Below are positions 55,317 through 64,000 of a stretch of 64,000 bases of DNA, in pieces (within the stretch, counting starts at the first letter, position 1; each line of letters opens with the position of its first letter). The notes beneath the pieces are model-generated. The model ran no database searches. It was not told where the DNA came from and was given only the letters and a program-made list of their open reading frames with translations. Origin of the DNA: Promethearchaeota archaeon. Lineage in GTDB: Archaea; Asgardarchaeota; Lokiarchaeia; Sigyniarchaeales; SOKP01. Made by a program: the position numbers and the translations under genes. The stretch covers positions 1-64,000 of the forward strand of contig JAEOTH010000151.1 in the NCBI GenBank assembly GCA_016839915.1. Direction: 5' to 3'.

Positions 55317-56522
55317 CTATTTATTCTTTATTACTTCAATTATAGTTTTTTTAAAATCAGTTATAATTTTTGACCATGTATATTTTTTTTTAACTAATTC
55401 ATATCCTTTTTGGCCAATTTTTTTCAAGTTCTCCTTTTGGGGAATTAACTCTCCAATCATTTTAATTAATTCTTGTTGATTTTTAGCAAAGATAAGATCA
55501 CTGTTTTTTTTAAGTTCTAATACTATGGCAGGTAAACTGTTAGTTAAAACAGGTTTTTTCATTGCCATATATTCAATTATTTTAATTGGAGTAATTTTTT
55601 TAGTAATATCATTGATTGCAAAGCTAAGCAGGCATAAATCAGCAAGTTCAATGTACTCTGTTATCTCGGAGTATGGTACTCTTCCTGCTAGAATTACCCA
55701 GTTTGCTTTAGCTTTCTTAATATAGCTTTGTAGAGATTTGTAGATACCACCATCTCCTAAAATTAGAAATTTGAGACTTAAATTATATTTATGGATTCTT
55801 GGATTATAAAAGTCTATTATTTCTTTCAAACCTGCAAACTCATATAAATAACCCATAAAGAATATAACAAAATCGCGATCATTAATCGAATATTTTTTCT
55901 TTAATTGGTTAAATCTATTATTATCTACTATAGTATTTTTGAGAGAGATCCCATCAGGTGATATTTCGATGTCTTTTGGTGAAATCCCTTCATCTATTAA
56001 ATATCTGTATTGAAATTTTGTATGAACTAAAACTTTATCCGAATGTTTTAAAGTAAAATAAGCTAGTAGTCTAGCGAAATTTCTTACATAAGGGATTGGG
56101 ACAAGTTCATGTAAAATATCGATATAAAAAAAAATAAATGGGATTTTAAAGAGTTTCGATAAAGTTAATCCAATAAATCCATTAGTGATTGAAAACCCTA
56201 TGATTATATCTGGTCTATTCTTTCTAAATATTTTAAGAATACCGAAAAAATTAGTAATCAAAGATGAAATTCTTCTGATATACGGAATTTGAAGATGTGC
56301 TGTACGAATTATTTTAATATTAGAATCTTCAAATACTCGATGAATATTCCTAAAAGTTTGTTTTTTAATAATACGTGATTTAAATTTTTGTACTTTGTCA
56401 ATATCATAATCAAAAACTGTGATTTTTAACTTTTTTTTTCTTGAAAGATTCTCAAATATATGATGTTGAGTATGTGGTCCCCGAGTAAGCCAATCTGTTT
56501 CTTGGAGAACGAGAATATTCAT
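55317..56522 (-). CDS. GT4 family glycosyltransferase
   Basis: GT-B enzyme of 401 residues. N-terminal MNILVLQETDWLTRGPHTQHHIFENLS and donor domain with FMGYLYEFAGLKEIIDFY, LILGDGGIYKSLQSYI, VILAGRVPYSEITEYI and KIIEYMAMKKPVLTNSLPA, including the conserved Glu. A hydrophobic segment in the N-terminal half (IGLTLSKLFKIPFIFFYIDI) fits binding to lipid-linked acceptors. Starts the minus-strand run to 53272 and is divergent from the SDR-cupin gene. Confidence 0.9.
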   Translation of the reverse strand: MNILVLQETDWLTRGPHTQHHIFENLSRKKKLKITVFDYDIDKVQKFKSRIIKKQTFRNIHRVFEDSNIKIIRTAHLQIPYIRRISSLITNFFGILKIFRKNRPDIIIGFSITNGFIGLTLSKLFKIPFIFFYIDILHELVPIPYVRNFARLLAYFTLKHSDKVLVHTKFQYRYLIDEGISPKDIEISPDGISLKNTIVDNNRFNQLKKKYSINDRDFVIFFMGYLYEFAGLKEIIDFYNPRIHKYNLSLKFLILGDGGIYKSLQSYIKKAKANWVILAGRVPYSEITEYIELADLCLLSFAINDITKKITPIKIIEYMAMKKPVLTNSLPAIVLELKKNSDLIFAKNQQELIKMIGELIPQKENLKKIGQKGYELVKKKYTWSKIITDFKKTIIEVIKNK

Positions 56523-56678
56523 CAGAAAACTCTTAAAATTATTTCTTTATTTTGTTTGCATTAATTTTTATTATTAGGTGTATTTAATTTATTAAAAATT
56601 TATTTAAAATTAAAGTCTGAGATTTGAATTAGAGAATTAGGCTCTAAAAACAACTAAAAAATGTTGAATGATTGAGAT

Positions 56679-58067
56679 ATGCCAAAAAAAATTTTAATTT
56701 TAGGTGGACTTGGATATATTGGGAGTGTATTGTTTAAAATTATCAAACAAGAGGAATGGGAAGTTGATATAATGGATAATCATCTTTACAGAGATATTCA
56801 TCCTCTAAATCCTTACATTGAAGCAGATATAAGAAATAAGGATCAGATTGAGAGTATTTTTAAAAATTATGATGTAATTGTAAATTTAGCCGCAATTGTG
56901 GGGGATCCTGCTTGTTTAATAGACACAAATTTAGCAATTGAAATGAATTGTATAGGTGCAAGAAATATAGCTGAAATATGCAAGAAATTAAAGAAATTCA
57001 TAGTTCATATTAGCACTTGTAGCATTTATGGAAGTGAACCCAACAGAATTGTCAAGGAAGAAGATGAGGGGTTCCCTATTGATTTTTATGGTCAAACTAA
57101 ATATACACAAGAACGTTTAATAAGAGAGATATGTAATGATAATCATTGTATCCTAAGACTAGGTACAGCATATGGATTAAGTCCTAGAATGCGATATGAT
57201 TTAGTAGTAAATACTTTTGCAGCTAGAGCACTAAAATTTAAGAAGATAACAATTTTCGGAGGAGAACAAGAGCGTCCATTTGTCCATATTCGTGATATTT
57301 CAAGAGCAATTGTGCATGTTATCAAGTATAATTTACGTGGAATTTATAATGTAAGAGGTGAAAATCTTAGTCTACTAAAGTTAGGGGAAATTGTTAGAGA
57401 TATAACAAATTGTGAAATTGAAATAAATAGAAATATTGTCGATAAGAGAAGTTATATGGTAGATAGTACTAAACTTATAAATACGGGCTTTGAATTCAAA
57501 TACAACATAGATTATGCTGTGAAAGAAATAGTTAATTCTCCCACCGCATTAGAATTTCACAAAGGAATATATTCTAATCTAAAATTAGCTGAAAGAGTAA
57601 AAATAGCAAAAACAATTGGTAAAAGAGATTTACTTTTAATTAATGGAGGTATTGCTGTTGATGATAGAGGAACACTTAATTTTGCCAATGAATTTAATTT
57701 TTATGGCGTTAAACGTTTTTATCAAGTTCAGAATTTTAATACAACAACAATCCGTGCATTTCATGGTCATGTGAATGAAGCAAAATATGTCTATGTTTCA
57801 AAAGGTTCCGCAATTGTTGCTGCTGTTAAATTAGATGACATCAAATCTCCTTCAAAAAATCAAAAGGTTAATCGGTATATACTTTCAGATAGAAACCCAC
57901 AAATATTATTTATTCCACCTAAACATGCTAATGGATTTAAACCCTTAGTAGAGGATACTCGTATTCTTTTCTTTTCAACAAGTTCACTTGAAGAAAGTAA
58001 AGGGGATGATTATCGGTTTCCTGCTGATTACTGGGGAAATGAAATTTGGGAAGTAGAAAATCGTTAA
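56679..58067 (+). CDS. SDR epimerase/dehydratase fused to RmlC-like cupin
   Basis: 462-residue bifunctional-looking protein. Residues 1-about 300 form an extended SDR (KILILGGLGYIGSVLFKII, STCSIYGSEPN, YGQTKYTQE as YxxxK, RDISRAIVHVI). The C-terminal 145 residues form a cupin (VDDRGTLNFANEF, TTIRAFHGHVNEAKYVYVSKG, LFIPPKHANGFKPL, RFPADYWGNEIWE) like RmlC/FdtA-type sugar epimerases or ketoisomerases. Both halves would act on one 4-keto sugar nucleotide in sequence. RmlD-like reductase follows 17 bases later, which would finish such a pathway. Confidence 0.85.
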   Translation: MPKKILILGGLGYIGSVLFKIIKQEEWEVDIMDNHLYRDIHPLNPYIEADIRNKDQIESIFKNYDVIVNLAAIVGDPACLIDTNLAIEMNCIGARNIAEICKKLKKFIVHISTCSIYGSEPNRIVKEEDEGFPIDFYGQTKYTQERLIREICNDNHCILRLGTAYGLSPRMRYDLVVNTFAARALKFKKITIFGGEQERPFVHIRDISRAIVHVIKYNLRGIYNVRGENLSLLKLGEIVRDITNCEIEINRNIVDKRSYMVDSTKLINTGFEFKYNIDYAVKEIVNSPTALEFHKGIYSNLKLAERVKIAKTIGKRDLLLINGGIAVDDRGTLNFANEFNFYGVKRFYQVQNFNTTTIRAFHGHVNEAKYVYVSKGSAIVAAVKLDDIKSPSKNQKVNRYILSDRNPQILFIPPKHANGFKPLVEDTRILFFSTSSLEESKGDDYRFPADYWGNEIWEVENR

Positions 58068-58084
58068 ATTCATAATTAACACAG

Positions 58085-58990
58085 GTGATTAAAATAACAA
58101 ATATTCTAGTTCTTGGCGTAAGTGGAATGTTAGGCTCAATGGTTTTTGATTACTTATCAAGAAATCCTAATTTTGTTGTTTATGGTACTGTTAGAAACTC
58201 TAAATATTTAGAGGAAAAAGTATATTTTTTTGATGCTAATGAAATTGCTCAATTAGAAGAAAAGCAATTTATGGATTTAAAATTAAATTATATTATTAAT
58301 TGTATAGGAATTACAAAACCTTTCTCTAAGGATGATGATCCTGAGGGTGTTAAACGGGCAATTAGTATAAATGCAGATTTTCCATGGAAGTTATCTAGTT
58401 ATGCTAAGAAACATAATATTAGAGTAATTCAAATTGGCACGGATTGTGTATATTCTGGGAAAAGAGGGAGATATTTAGAAAATGATCCGCATGATCCTTT
58501 AGATGTTTATGGAAAATCAAAAAGTCTCGGAGAAGTATTTGATGGAACAATGCTAATAATAAGATGTTCTATTATCGGCCCTGAATTCAAAAAAGAAACA
58601 AGTTTTTTGCTTGAATGGTTTTTAAATCAACCAAATGGAGGAACTATTGGAGGATTTGAACATCATATATGGAATGGAGTAACCACTCTTCAATTTGCTG
58701 AATTATGCGAAAAAATTATATCTTCAAATGCTTATGATCAGTTAGTACAAAATTCTTTTATCCAACATTATGCTCCAAATAATATTGTAAATAAGTACCA
58801 GTTAATGAATATTTTCAATAATATTTTTGAAAAAGACTTAAAAATCAATAGAGTTAATAAGCCAGAACAGAAGGTTGACCGATCACTTGAAACAAGATAT
58901 TCAGATCTGAATAACCTGATAGAAAAAAAGAATATGAAAACTGCTATTTTAGAACTTAAAGATTATATAATGAGAAGTACCAAATTCTGA
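58085..58990 (+). CDS. RmlD-like NDP-4-keto sugar reductase
   Basis: 301 residues of the dTDP-4-dehydrorhamnose reductase superfamily: NILVLGVSGMLGSMVFDYL, NCIGITKPFSKDDDPE, QIGTDCVYSGKRGRYLEND and YGKSKSLGE (YxxxK). Reduces a 4-keto-6-deoxy sugar nucleotide, probably the product of the SDR-cupin protein encoded just upstream. The GTG start at 58085 lies inside an excellent Shine-Dalgarno GGTGATT (58084-58090); the in-frame ATA at 58094 is an alternative start with normal spacing. Otherwise normal. Confidence 0.87.
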   Translation: MIKITNILVLGVSGMLGSMVFDYLSRNPNFVVYGTVRNSKYLEEKVYFFDANEIAQLEEKQFMDLKLNYIINCIGITKPFSKDDDPEGVKRAISINADFPWKLSSYAKKHNIRVIQIGTDCVYSGKRGRYLENDPHDPLDVYGKSKSLGEVFDGTMLIIRCSIIGPEFKKETSFLLEWFLNQPNGGTIGGFEHHIWNGVTTLQFAELCEKIISSNAYDQLVQNSFIQHYAPNNIVNKYQLMNIFNNIFEKDLKINRVNKPEQKVDRSLETRYSDLNNLIEKKNMKTAILELKDYIMRSTKF

Positions 58991-59017
58991 TAAGAAATAT
59001 TTCTCTTTATACATCTC

Positions 59018-60088
59018 TTATCTTTCTAAATTTTTGTTAAAATTCAAAGAATTACCAATTAAGATATTACAGATCTTTTCTGAGATATTTTCCCCATAAT
59101 GAGATACAGGTTCAATTTTCCGGGATAATGCTAATTCTGCTGCATCAAGCATATGATCAACGTTCATGCCAGTTAGTACGTTTGCACCATGTTCAATTAA
59201 ATCTATTCGCTCTGTACTTTCTCGTATTGTTATGCATGGAGTCCCCAAAATTGCGCATTCTTCTACAACAGTTCCACTATCAGTAAGTACTAATACCGCT
59301 TCTTTTTCCATTCCTAAAAATTCCAGGAAACCTTGAGGCGATATTGGAATAATTCCCTCCGGAAATGATAAATTAAAATTTTCCATCATGTTTTTGGTCT
59401 TTGGCATCAATATAAATTTGATTTCAAGATCTTTTCTTTTATAGAGTTCTTCAAGAAATTTTAATATTTTAATTAGATTTCTCTCATTCTCAGTATTTTC
59501 AGCACGGTGACAAGTAACCAAAAAAAATGGGGTATCTTGTTTAAATTCTGTTTTAACAGCTTGAACAACTTCTATAATAGGATTCCCAACTACCCAGCAT
59601 CGTCGAGGATTTATTCCTTCTCTTATTAGATTTTCTTTATGTTCAGGTAAATAACAAATATTTAAATCAGCAAGATGATCAATGATAACTCTATTTTTCT
59701 CTTCAGGCATGATCCAGTTTTTGCTACGCATTCCGGCTTCAATATGAACTATTGGTATATTTAATTTTGAGGTAGCTAAAGTAAAACCCAAACTACTATT
59801 ATTATCTCCTAAAACCACAACAATTTCAGGTTTCTCCTCAAATAGCGTTTTTTCAAACTCAATCATTAACTTGGCAACTTGAGAAGCATGAGTACCACTT
59901 TTTATATTTAGATTATAATTAGGTATACGAACTCCTAATTGTTCATAAAATATTTTATTTAAGTTGTAATCATAATGTTGACCGCTGTCCACAATAATGT
60001 TTTCAAAATATTTATCTAATTTTTTAATGATCTGGGAAAGCCGAATAATATCAGGCCGAATTCCAATACATGTAATAATTTTTCTCAT
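59018..60088 (-). CDS. wecB: UDP-N-acetylglucosamine 2-epimerase (non-hydrolysing)
   Basis: Interconverts UDP-GlcNAc and UDP-ManNAc. 356 residues with family blocks IITCIGIRPDIIRLSQII, IVVDSGQHYDYNLNKIFYEQL, VVVLGDNNSSLGFTLATSK, VHIEAGMRSKNWIMPEEKNRVIIDHLAD, TCHRAENTEN, and LTDSGTVVEECAILGTPCITIRESTERIDLIEHGANVLTG. All catalytic acidic and His positions seen in WecB appear kept. Probably supplies ManNAc for the surface glycan. No UDP-ManNAc dehydrogenase (WecC) is adjacent. Confidence 0.94.
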   Translation of the reverse strand: MRKIITCIGIRPDIIRLSQIIKKLDKYFENIIVDSGQHYDYNLNKIFYEQLGVRIPNYNLNIKSGTHASQVAKLMIEFEKTLFEEKPEIVVVLGDNNSSLGFTLATSKLNIPIVHIEAGMRSKNWIMPEEKNRVIIDHLADLNICYLPEHKENLIREGINPRRCWVVGNPIIEVVQAVKTEFKQDTPFFLVTCHRAENTENERNLIKILKFLEELYKRKDLEIKFILMPKTKNMMENFNLSFPEGIIPISPQGFLEFLGMEKEAVLVLTDSGTVVEECAILGTPCITIRESTERIDLIEHGANVLTGMNVDHMLDAAELALSRKIEPVSHYGENISEKICNILIGNSLNFNKNLER

Positions 60089-60147
60089 AGTTTCATAGAA
60101 TTACTGAAATATCAAAAAGTTTTTAGTTTTATTAATAAGAATTAAGA

Positions 60148-61089
60148 CTAAAGATGATTAATTCTCTTTGTCCTTTTAATTGATAGCTTTATTTTTTGAC
60201 GGTAATAGTAAAATAAACAAGAAAAGATTCTTCTAGCTAATTTTGTTAATACAATACTCGAGGAACCATATTCACGTCTATAAACTTTTATAGGGCATTC
60301 TTTTATTTTAAATCCTGATAATGAAATTTTTAAAATTTGCTCCGTACAAAATGCATATCCATGGTATTTAGTATTATCAAAAATAGGAATTATTCTCCTA
60401 TTAAATGCACGAAATCCCGTTTGATTATTCATTATTTTTGGACCAAAAAATATTTGTATCAGTTTTTCTACGAGAACTTCTCCTAATCTAGTTAATATTG
60501 GTAGTTTATAAAAATATGTCCCTTTGTATCTTGAACCTATTGTATAATCAAATTCCCCATCAAATATTGGTTTAACTAGATTAAAGATATCATCAGAACT
60601 ATGTTGACCATCTGAATCCATAGTTACAATAATATCTCCCTTCGCATTTTTTATTCCTGATATGATTGCGTGCCCATAACCTCGATTCGTTTTATGATTT
60701 ATTAATCTAATCTCTCGTTTTAATTTGACTTTTTCAATTTCTTGTAGACTATTATCCGTTGAATGATCATTAACTACAATAATTTCTATTGAGTTATTAT
60801 AAGGAAGATTCTCTAAAATTGGTTTTATTGTCTTCTCTTCGTTATACATTGGTAAGACAATCGATAAAAGGACCTGATCTTCTTTAATCTTAAAATTGTC
60901 GATGTAATTATACAAATCTTGATAAATATCTTCTGTAACAATACCTTTTGTTTCTGATTTATTTGACAAGGTTCTTATTTTCCTTTTTGTACTGAGAGTT
61001 TTCAAAAACAAGGCGCCTTTTATTGGTTCTCTAGTTTTCCATGTTAAGTTTTTTGTCAAGATATTTAGATAAATATTGATATTATACAA
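60148..61089 (-). CDS. GT2 glycosyltransferase, dolichyl-phosphate sugar synthase-like
   Basis: 313 residues. The GT2 core begins near residue 75: LSIVLPMYNEEKTIKPILENL, IIVVNDHSTDNS, TNRGYGHAIISGIKNAKGDIIVTMDSDGQHSSDDI (DSDGQH as DxD), TIGSRYKG and NNQTGFRAFNR. This is the DPM1/dolichyl-phosphate glucose synthase-like group; no C-terminal membrane helices. The first 70 residues are not part of the domain and the true start may be downstream. Could charge a polyprenyl phosphate with a sugar for GT-C enzymes such as the one at 62337. Confidence 0.88.
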   Translation of the reverse strand: MYNINIYLNILTKNLTWKTREPIKGALFLKTLSTKRKIRTLSNKSETKGIVTEDIYQDLYNYIDNFKIKEDQVLLSIVLPMYNEEKTIKPILENLPYNNSIEIIVVNDHSTDNSLQEIEKVKLKREIRLINHKTNRGYGHAIISGIKNAKGDIIVTMDSDGQHSSDDIFNLVKPIFDGEFDYTIGSRYKGTYFYKLPILTRLGEVLVEKLIQIFFGPKIMNNQTGFRAFNRRIIPIFDNTKYHGYAFCTEQILKISLSGFKIKECPIKVYRREYGSSSIVLTKLARRIFSCLFYYYRQKIKLSIKRTKRINHL

Positions 61090-61206
61090 TTTAAAATTTA
61101 TTTAATTATTAAATTTTTAAATCATATCAATTTTTAAAGTAGTAATAACTTAATTTGAACCATTTAAATATTATATTATCTAACTTGGAAAGTTTCCTAG
61201 TAATAT

Positions 61207-62178
61207 TCATCTTTTTGATGAATCTTTGACTTGCCATTGATATTGGTTTATTAATCCTTGATCAATATCAATTTTAGGATTGTAATTTAGAACCCTTTTT
61301 GCTTTATTTATATTAGAATGTGTAATATCAACATCTCCTTGTTGTTTATCAATAAATTTAACCTTTTCTTCTTTTTTTGTTATTTTATACATTTTGTTAA
61401 CCAAATTTTTGACACTGATTGGATTTGAAAATCCTAAATTAAAGGTCTCTCCATTTGAAGCTTCAGTTTCACAAACTAATATTAATCCATTTATAATGTC
61501 TGAAATGTATGTAAAATCTCTAAGTTGTTCTCCATTGCCATATATTATTATCTCTTTATCTTTAAGCATAAGACTGTAAAATTTTCTTATCGCCATATCT
61601 GGACGCCCTCTTGGCCCGTAAACAGTATAAAATCTCAATGAGGTAATCGGTAATTTATATTCTCGATAATAATAATTGGCATAGATTTCTCCACATAATT
61701 TTGATATAGAATATGGTGAAATGGGACTTTTTGGATGTTCCTCATCACAAGGTGTATATACTGGATTTCCATATACCGATGAGGATGAAGAATATACTAC
61801 TTTTTGAAGATTATTTTGTTTTAAAGCATATTCAAATATATTAACTGTGCTTAAAATATTATTTTGCGTGACTTCAGCAGCATTATCAATTGAATATCTT
61901 ACACCTGCCTGAGCCGCAAGATGGAAAATATAATCAACTTCTGGCTGAATTTTATTGTAAATTGATTTATTTGTTAGATCACCTCTAATTAAAATAAAAT
62001 CCTTTTTATTTTGATAATTATTGGTTATCTCTTCCAATTGTTCTTCTTTACCCAGATAATACTCATTAAAATTATCAATCAATATCAAAAAATTATTGTT
62101 TTTCAACAATATTTCTGTCAAATGGGAACCGATAAAACCAGCAGCTCCAGTTATTATAATATGTTTATTTTTTAACAT
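61207..62178 (-). CDS. GalE/UDP-glucuronate epimerase-type SDR
   Basis: 323 residues. HIIITGAAGFIGSHLTEILLKNN, FHLAAQAGVRYS, YSSSSSVYGNP, YSISKLCGE (YxxxK), RFYTVYGPRGRPDMAIRKF, and a C-terminal KKEEKVKFIDKQQGDVDITHSNINKA. RFYTVYGPxGRPDMA with QxGDV is the signature of UDP-glucuronate 4-epimerases and related UDP-sugar epimerases, rather than classic GalE. Would give UDP-galacturonate or UDP-galactose. Monocistronic, 118 bases from the previous gene end. Confidence 0.87.
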   Translation of the reverse strand: MLKNKHIIITGAAGFIGSHLTEILLKNNNFLILIDNFNEYYLGKEEQLEEITNNYQNKKDFILIRGDLTNKSIYNKIQPEVDYIFHLAAQAGVRYSIDNAAEVTQNNILSTVNIFEYALKQNNLQKVVYSSSSSVYGNPVYTPCDEEHPKSPISPYSISKLCGEIYANYYYREYKLPITSLRFYTVYGPRGRPDMAIRKFYSLMLKDKEIIIYGNGEQLRDFTYISDIINGLILVCETEASNGETFNLGFSNPISVKNLVNKMYKITKKEEKVKFIDKQQGDVDITHSNINKAKRVLNYNPKIDIDQGLINQYQWQVKDSSKR

Positions 62179-62336
62179 GGTTTAAGATAAATTTTAAATT
62201 AAAATTAATATTCTTTTAATGATAAATATTGAATGCTTAATTAAATCTTTTAACGATTGTTAGAGAATAATCTAAAAAACTAATTTCGCTATAAGTATTG
62301 AATTAATCTAAAAATTGACTAAATACGTTTATTAAA

Positions 62337-64000
62337 ATGAAAATTCGAAATCTTAATTTAAATCTTATAATTTTTAACATAAAAATTAGATTTCACTTGC
62401 TAATAATCCTAATATCTTCTATATCTTTGATTTTTATCTTTCTTAAAATTTTAAATTTTAATCTAATTACAAATATCTCACAAATTGCTTTTTTAGATTC
62501 AATCTTTCATTTATTTGTCTATTTTAGTACGGGGTTTACACTTCTATTTTTACCAAGTTATCCAATTTTTTTTATAATCTTTAAAGATAAAAAATTACGT
62601 TTTTTAGAGAAATTAACTATTACTTTCGTATTTAATTTATCATATTATATAATAATTGGGTTTATTGGATTTTATTTAGGTTTTGCGTTAACTAGATGGT
62701 TTTTTTTCTTTGTTTTAGTTATATCTTACTTTCTAATCATACTTTATATTACTATTATCGACTTTAAAAGGGACAAATTTAATATTTTTAAACAAAGATA
62801 TTCTGCTGATTATAAGGAGAGATTTATTAAACAATTTTCTTTTTTAAATTATCTTAAGAGGTTTAGAATTTCGAATTCAGTGTTATTAATTGTTTTCATA
62901 TTTCTGATTTCTATTTTGAGTATTTTTGGAACAAGCATATTCATAGGAACAGATCCTTGGATGCATATATCAATTATTAAATTTATTACAGATATTAATT
63001 CTCTACCAGTAAATGATTATTTTGGTACTTTTGGTTTTCATATTTTTGGAGCTCTAATCTCTTTCTTTTCAGGAGCTAATATAATCTTAATTCCTAAATT
63101 TTTTATTTATTATACTTTACCAATAATCTCTTTGATAGTGTATAATCTGTTTATGAGAATATTTAGAAACAAAAATTTAGCAATACTAGGTATTTTTATT
63201 TTATCAATTTCATCATTAGGATTTTTGAATATCATGTTCCAGTTTTGGCCTACGAGTTTAGCTTTAATTCAAGGGATAACTTTATTTTTTCTTCTATATA
63301 TAAGATTACAATCTTTTACTCGAGAAAAAGAACCGAGTAAAAAACAGATTTTCTCAGGTTCAGGCATTTTTTATTCCTCATTTATTCTGATTTTTATTAG
63401 TTGCCTTTTAGTCCATTCCTTAATTGCTATGATTTTTTTAGTGTCTTTCCTATGGGTTTATTTAATTTACTTTGTAAAAAGTTATCGAAGAGGTAATGAT
63501 ATTATATTACTAGGTGTATGTTTATGCATTTTTTTCATTTTCTATTTCTTAAACATAAGTACAGGGCATTTCATCGTATTTAATAAAATAGGTGGGATTC
63601 CATGGTACTATATTTTATTTGGGATTTTAATCATTGGAACAATGGAAGTATTAGTGCTTTTGCACTATCGAAAGTCGATGATTTTCACGAAAGGAAGATA
63701 TTCTTTAATTATTACGGGAAAAAAACACAAAAATTTGAAAAAAATAGAAGATAAGTTTATACTACCTCTTGTTTTTATTCTAGTTATTGTTTTTATCTGT
63801 GGTTTCACGATTCTGAATATCCTTTTCTTTAAATTTGAGTTGATAAGCATCTTTACGGGAATAGAAATATTAATTATATGCTCATTTGGGATTTGGGGAT
63901 TATTTGTTTTCCAATTCAAGCCTAGAGGAAAACCCTTATTCCTTTGGGGATTAGCATTAGGTATTATTCTACTAGTGGGTTTCTTATTTGATTTCCTCAC
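62337..64000 (+). CDS. Multi-pass membrane protein, putative GT-C glycosyltransferase (3' end outside window)
   Basis: Missing from the ORF track because no stop occurs before the window end; the track's 63665-64000 minus ORF is its shadow. From ATG 62337 at least 554 residues are open. There are many hydrophobic helices, the first at about 18-38, and an extracytoplasmic-looking loop FIGTDPWMHISIIKFITD near residue 205, followed by YFGTFGFHIFGALISFF. An acidic residue in the first loop region (TDPWMH) with a large helical bundle is the GT-C plan of dolichyl- or polyprenyl-phosphate-sugar transferases, including oligosaccharyltransferase relatives. No WWDYG motif in the part seen. GT-C is inference. 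Confidence 0.75.
   Translation, partial: MKIRNLNLNLIIFNIKIRFHLLIILISSISLIFIFLKILNFNLITNISQIAFLDSIFHLFVYFSTGFTLLFLPSYPIFFIIFKDKKLRFLEKLTITFVFNLSYYIIIGFIGFYLGFALTRWFFFFVLVISYFLIILYITIIDFKRDKFNIFKQRYSADYKERFIKQFSFLNYLKRFRISNSVLLIVFIFLISILSIFGTSIFIGTDPWMHISIIKFITDINSLPVNDYFGTFGFHIFGALISFFSGANIILIPKFFIYYTLPIISLIVYNLFMRIFRNKNLAILGIFILSISSLGFLNIMFQFWPTSLALIQGITLFFLLYIRLQSFTREKEPSKKQIFSGSGIFYSSFILIFISCLLVHSLIAMIFLVSFLWVYLIYFVKSYRRGNDIILLGVCLCIFFIFYFLNISTGHFIVFNKIGGIPWYYILFGILIIGTMEVLVLLHYRKSMIFTKGRYSLIITGKKHKNLKKIEDKFILPLVFILVIVFICGFTILNILFFKFELISIFTGIEILIICSFGIWGLFVFQFKPRGKPLFLWGLALGIILLVGFLFDFL

Noticed and set aside
63665-64000. Minus-strand ORF of 111 residues at the window end
   Set aside because: Lies antisense to the open plus-strand membrane protein frame from 62337, which has convincing hydrophobic helices; the minus ORF has no recognisable sequence.
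1-64000. CRISPR array, rRNA or tRNA genes
   Set aside because: No regularly spaced direct repeats and no GC-rich structured RNA stretches were found on reading both strands.

Overview
The window is strongly AT-rich, gene-dense archaeal chromosome. Archaeal markers include a split PheS/PheT pair of archaeal type, an archaeal-type CoaD, a DUF1512-like membrane protein and Shine-Dalgarno sequences built on GGTGAT with TTG starts. A surface protein ending in an IPGY-hydrophobic-basic tail and a protein with four E2/RWD-like repeats plus a RING-like zinc domain point to an Asgard archaeon, most likely Lokiarchaeia. That assignment is inference; no rRNA gene or other phylogenetic marker is present to settle it.

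Layout. 1-8.8 kb is mostly housekeeping: a partial aldehyde ferredoxin oxidoreductase, the DUF1512-like protein, a small zinc-ribbon membrane protein, coaD (apparently starting on ATT), a frameshifted surface protein, then pheS-pheT-chorismate mutase. From about 8.8 kb to the end is one very large surface-glycan locus, interrupted only by rph (11 kb) and ileS plus the E2/RING-like gene (48-53 kb). It contains many glycosyltransferases (GT2, GT4, GT8-like, and a putative GT-C cut by the window end), a Wzx-type flippase, about ten methyltransferases, two sulfatase-fold enzymes and many nucleotide-sugar SDR enzymes.

Four sugar-modification modules can be read from the gene content. (1) 17.0-20.9 kb: a CDP-sugar cassette (CDP-glucose 4,6-dehydratase, RmlC-like epimerase, C-methyltransferase, ketoreductase) for a branched 3-C-methyl-6-deoxy sugar. 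A wrecked rfbF remnant lies directly upstream of rfbG and an intact rfbF lies 3 kb away. (2) 29.9-33.4 kb: ribbon-helix-helix protein, ATP sulfurylase, phosphodiesterase-fold enzyme and APS kinase, a PAPS-producing module with no sulfotransferase in the window. (3) 33.4-38.6 kb plus HddA at 43.7-44.7 kb: a heptose pathway (GmhA, GmhB, HddA) in a run of genes that also encodes Rpe, transaldolase and a split transketolase, that is, its own supply of sedoheptulose 7-phosphate. An HldE-like PfkB protein in the same run has lost the GAGD catalytic motif. (4) 45.9-48.2 kb and 56.7-62.2 kb: WbiB-like epimerase with a zinc ribbon, GMD-like dehydratases, an SDR-cupin fusion, RmlD-like reductase, UDP-GlcNAc 2-epimerase and a GalE-type epimerase.

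Two genes (surface protein at 3.8-4.7 kb, TylF-like methyltransferase at 10.0-10.8 kb) are broken by single-base slips in homopolymers and may be consensus errors. No tRNA, rRNA, CRISPR array or insertion sequence was recognised.
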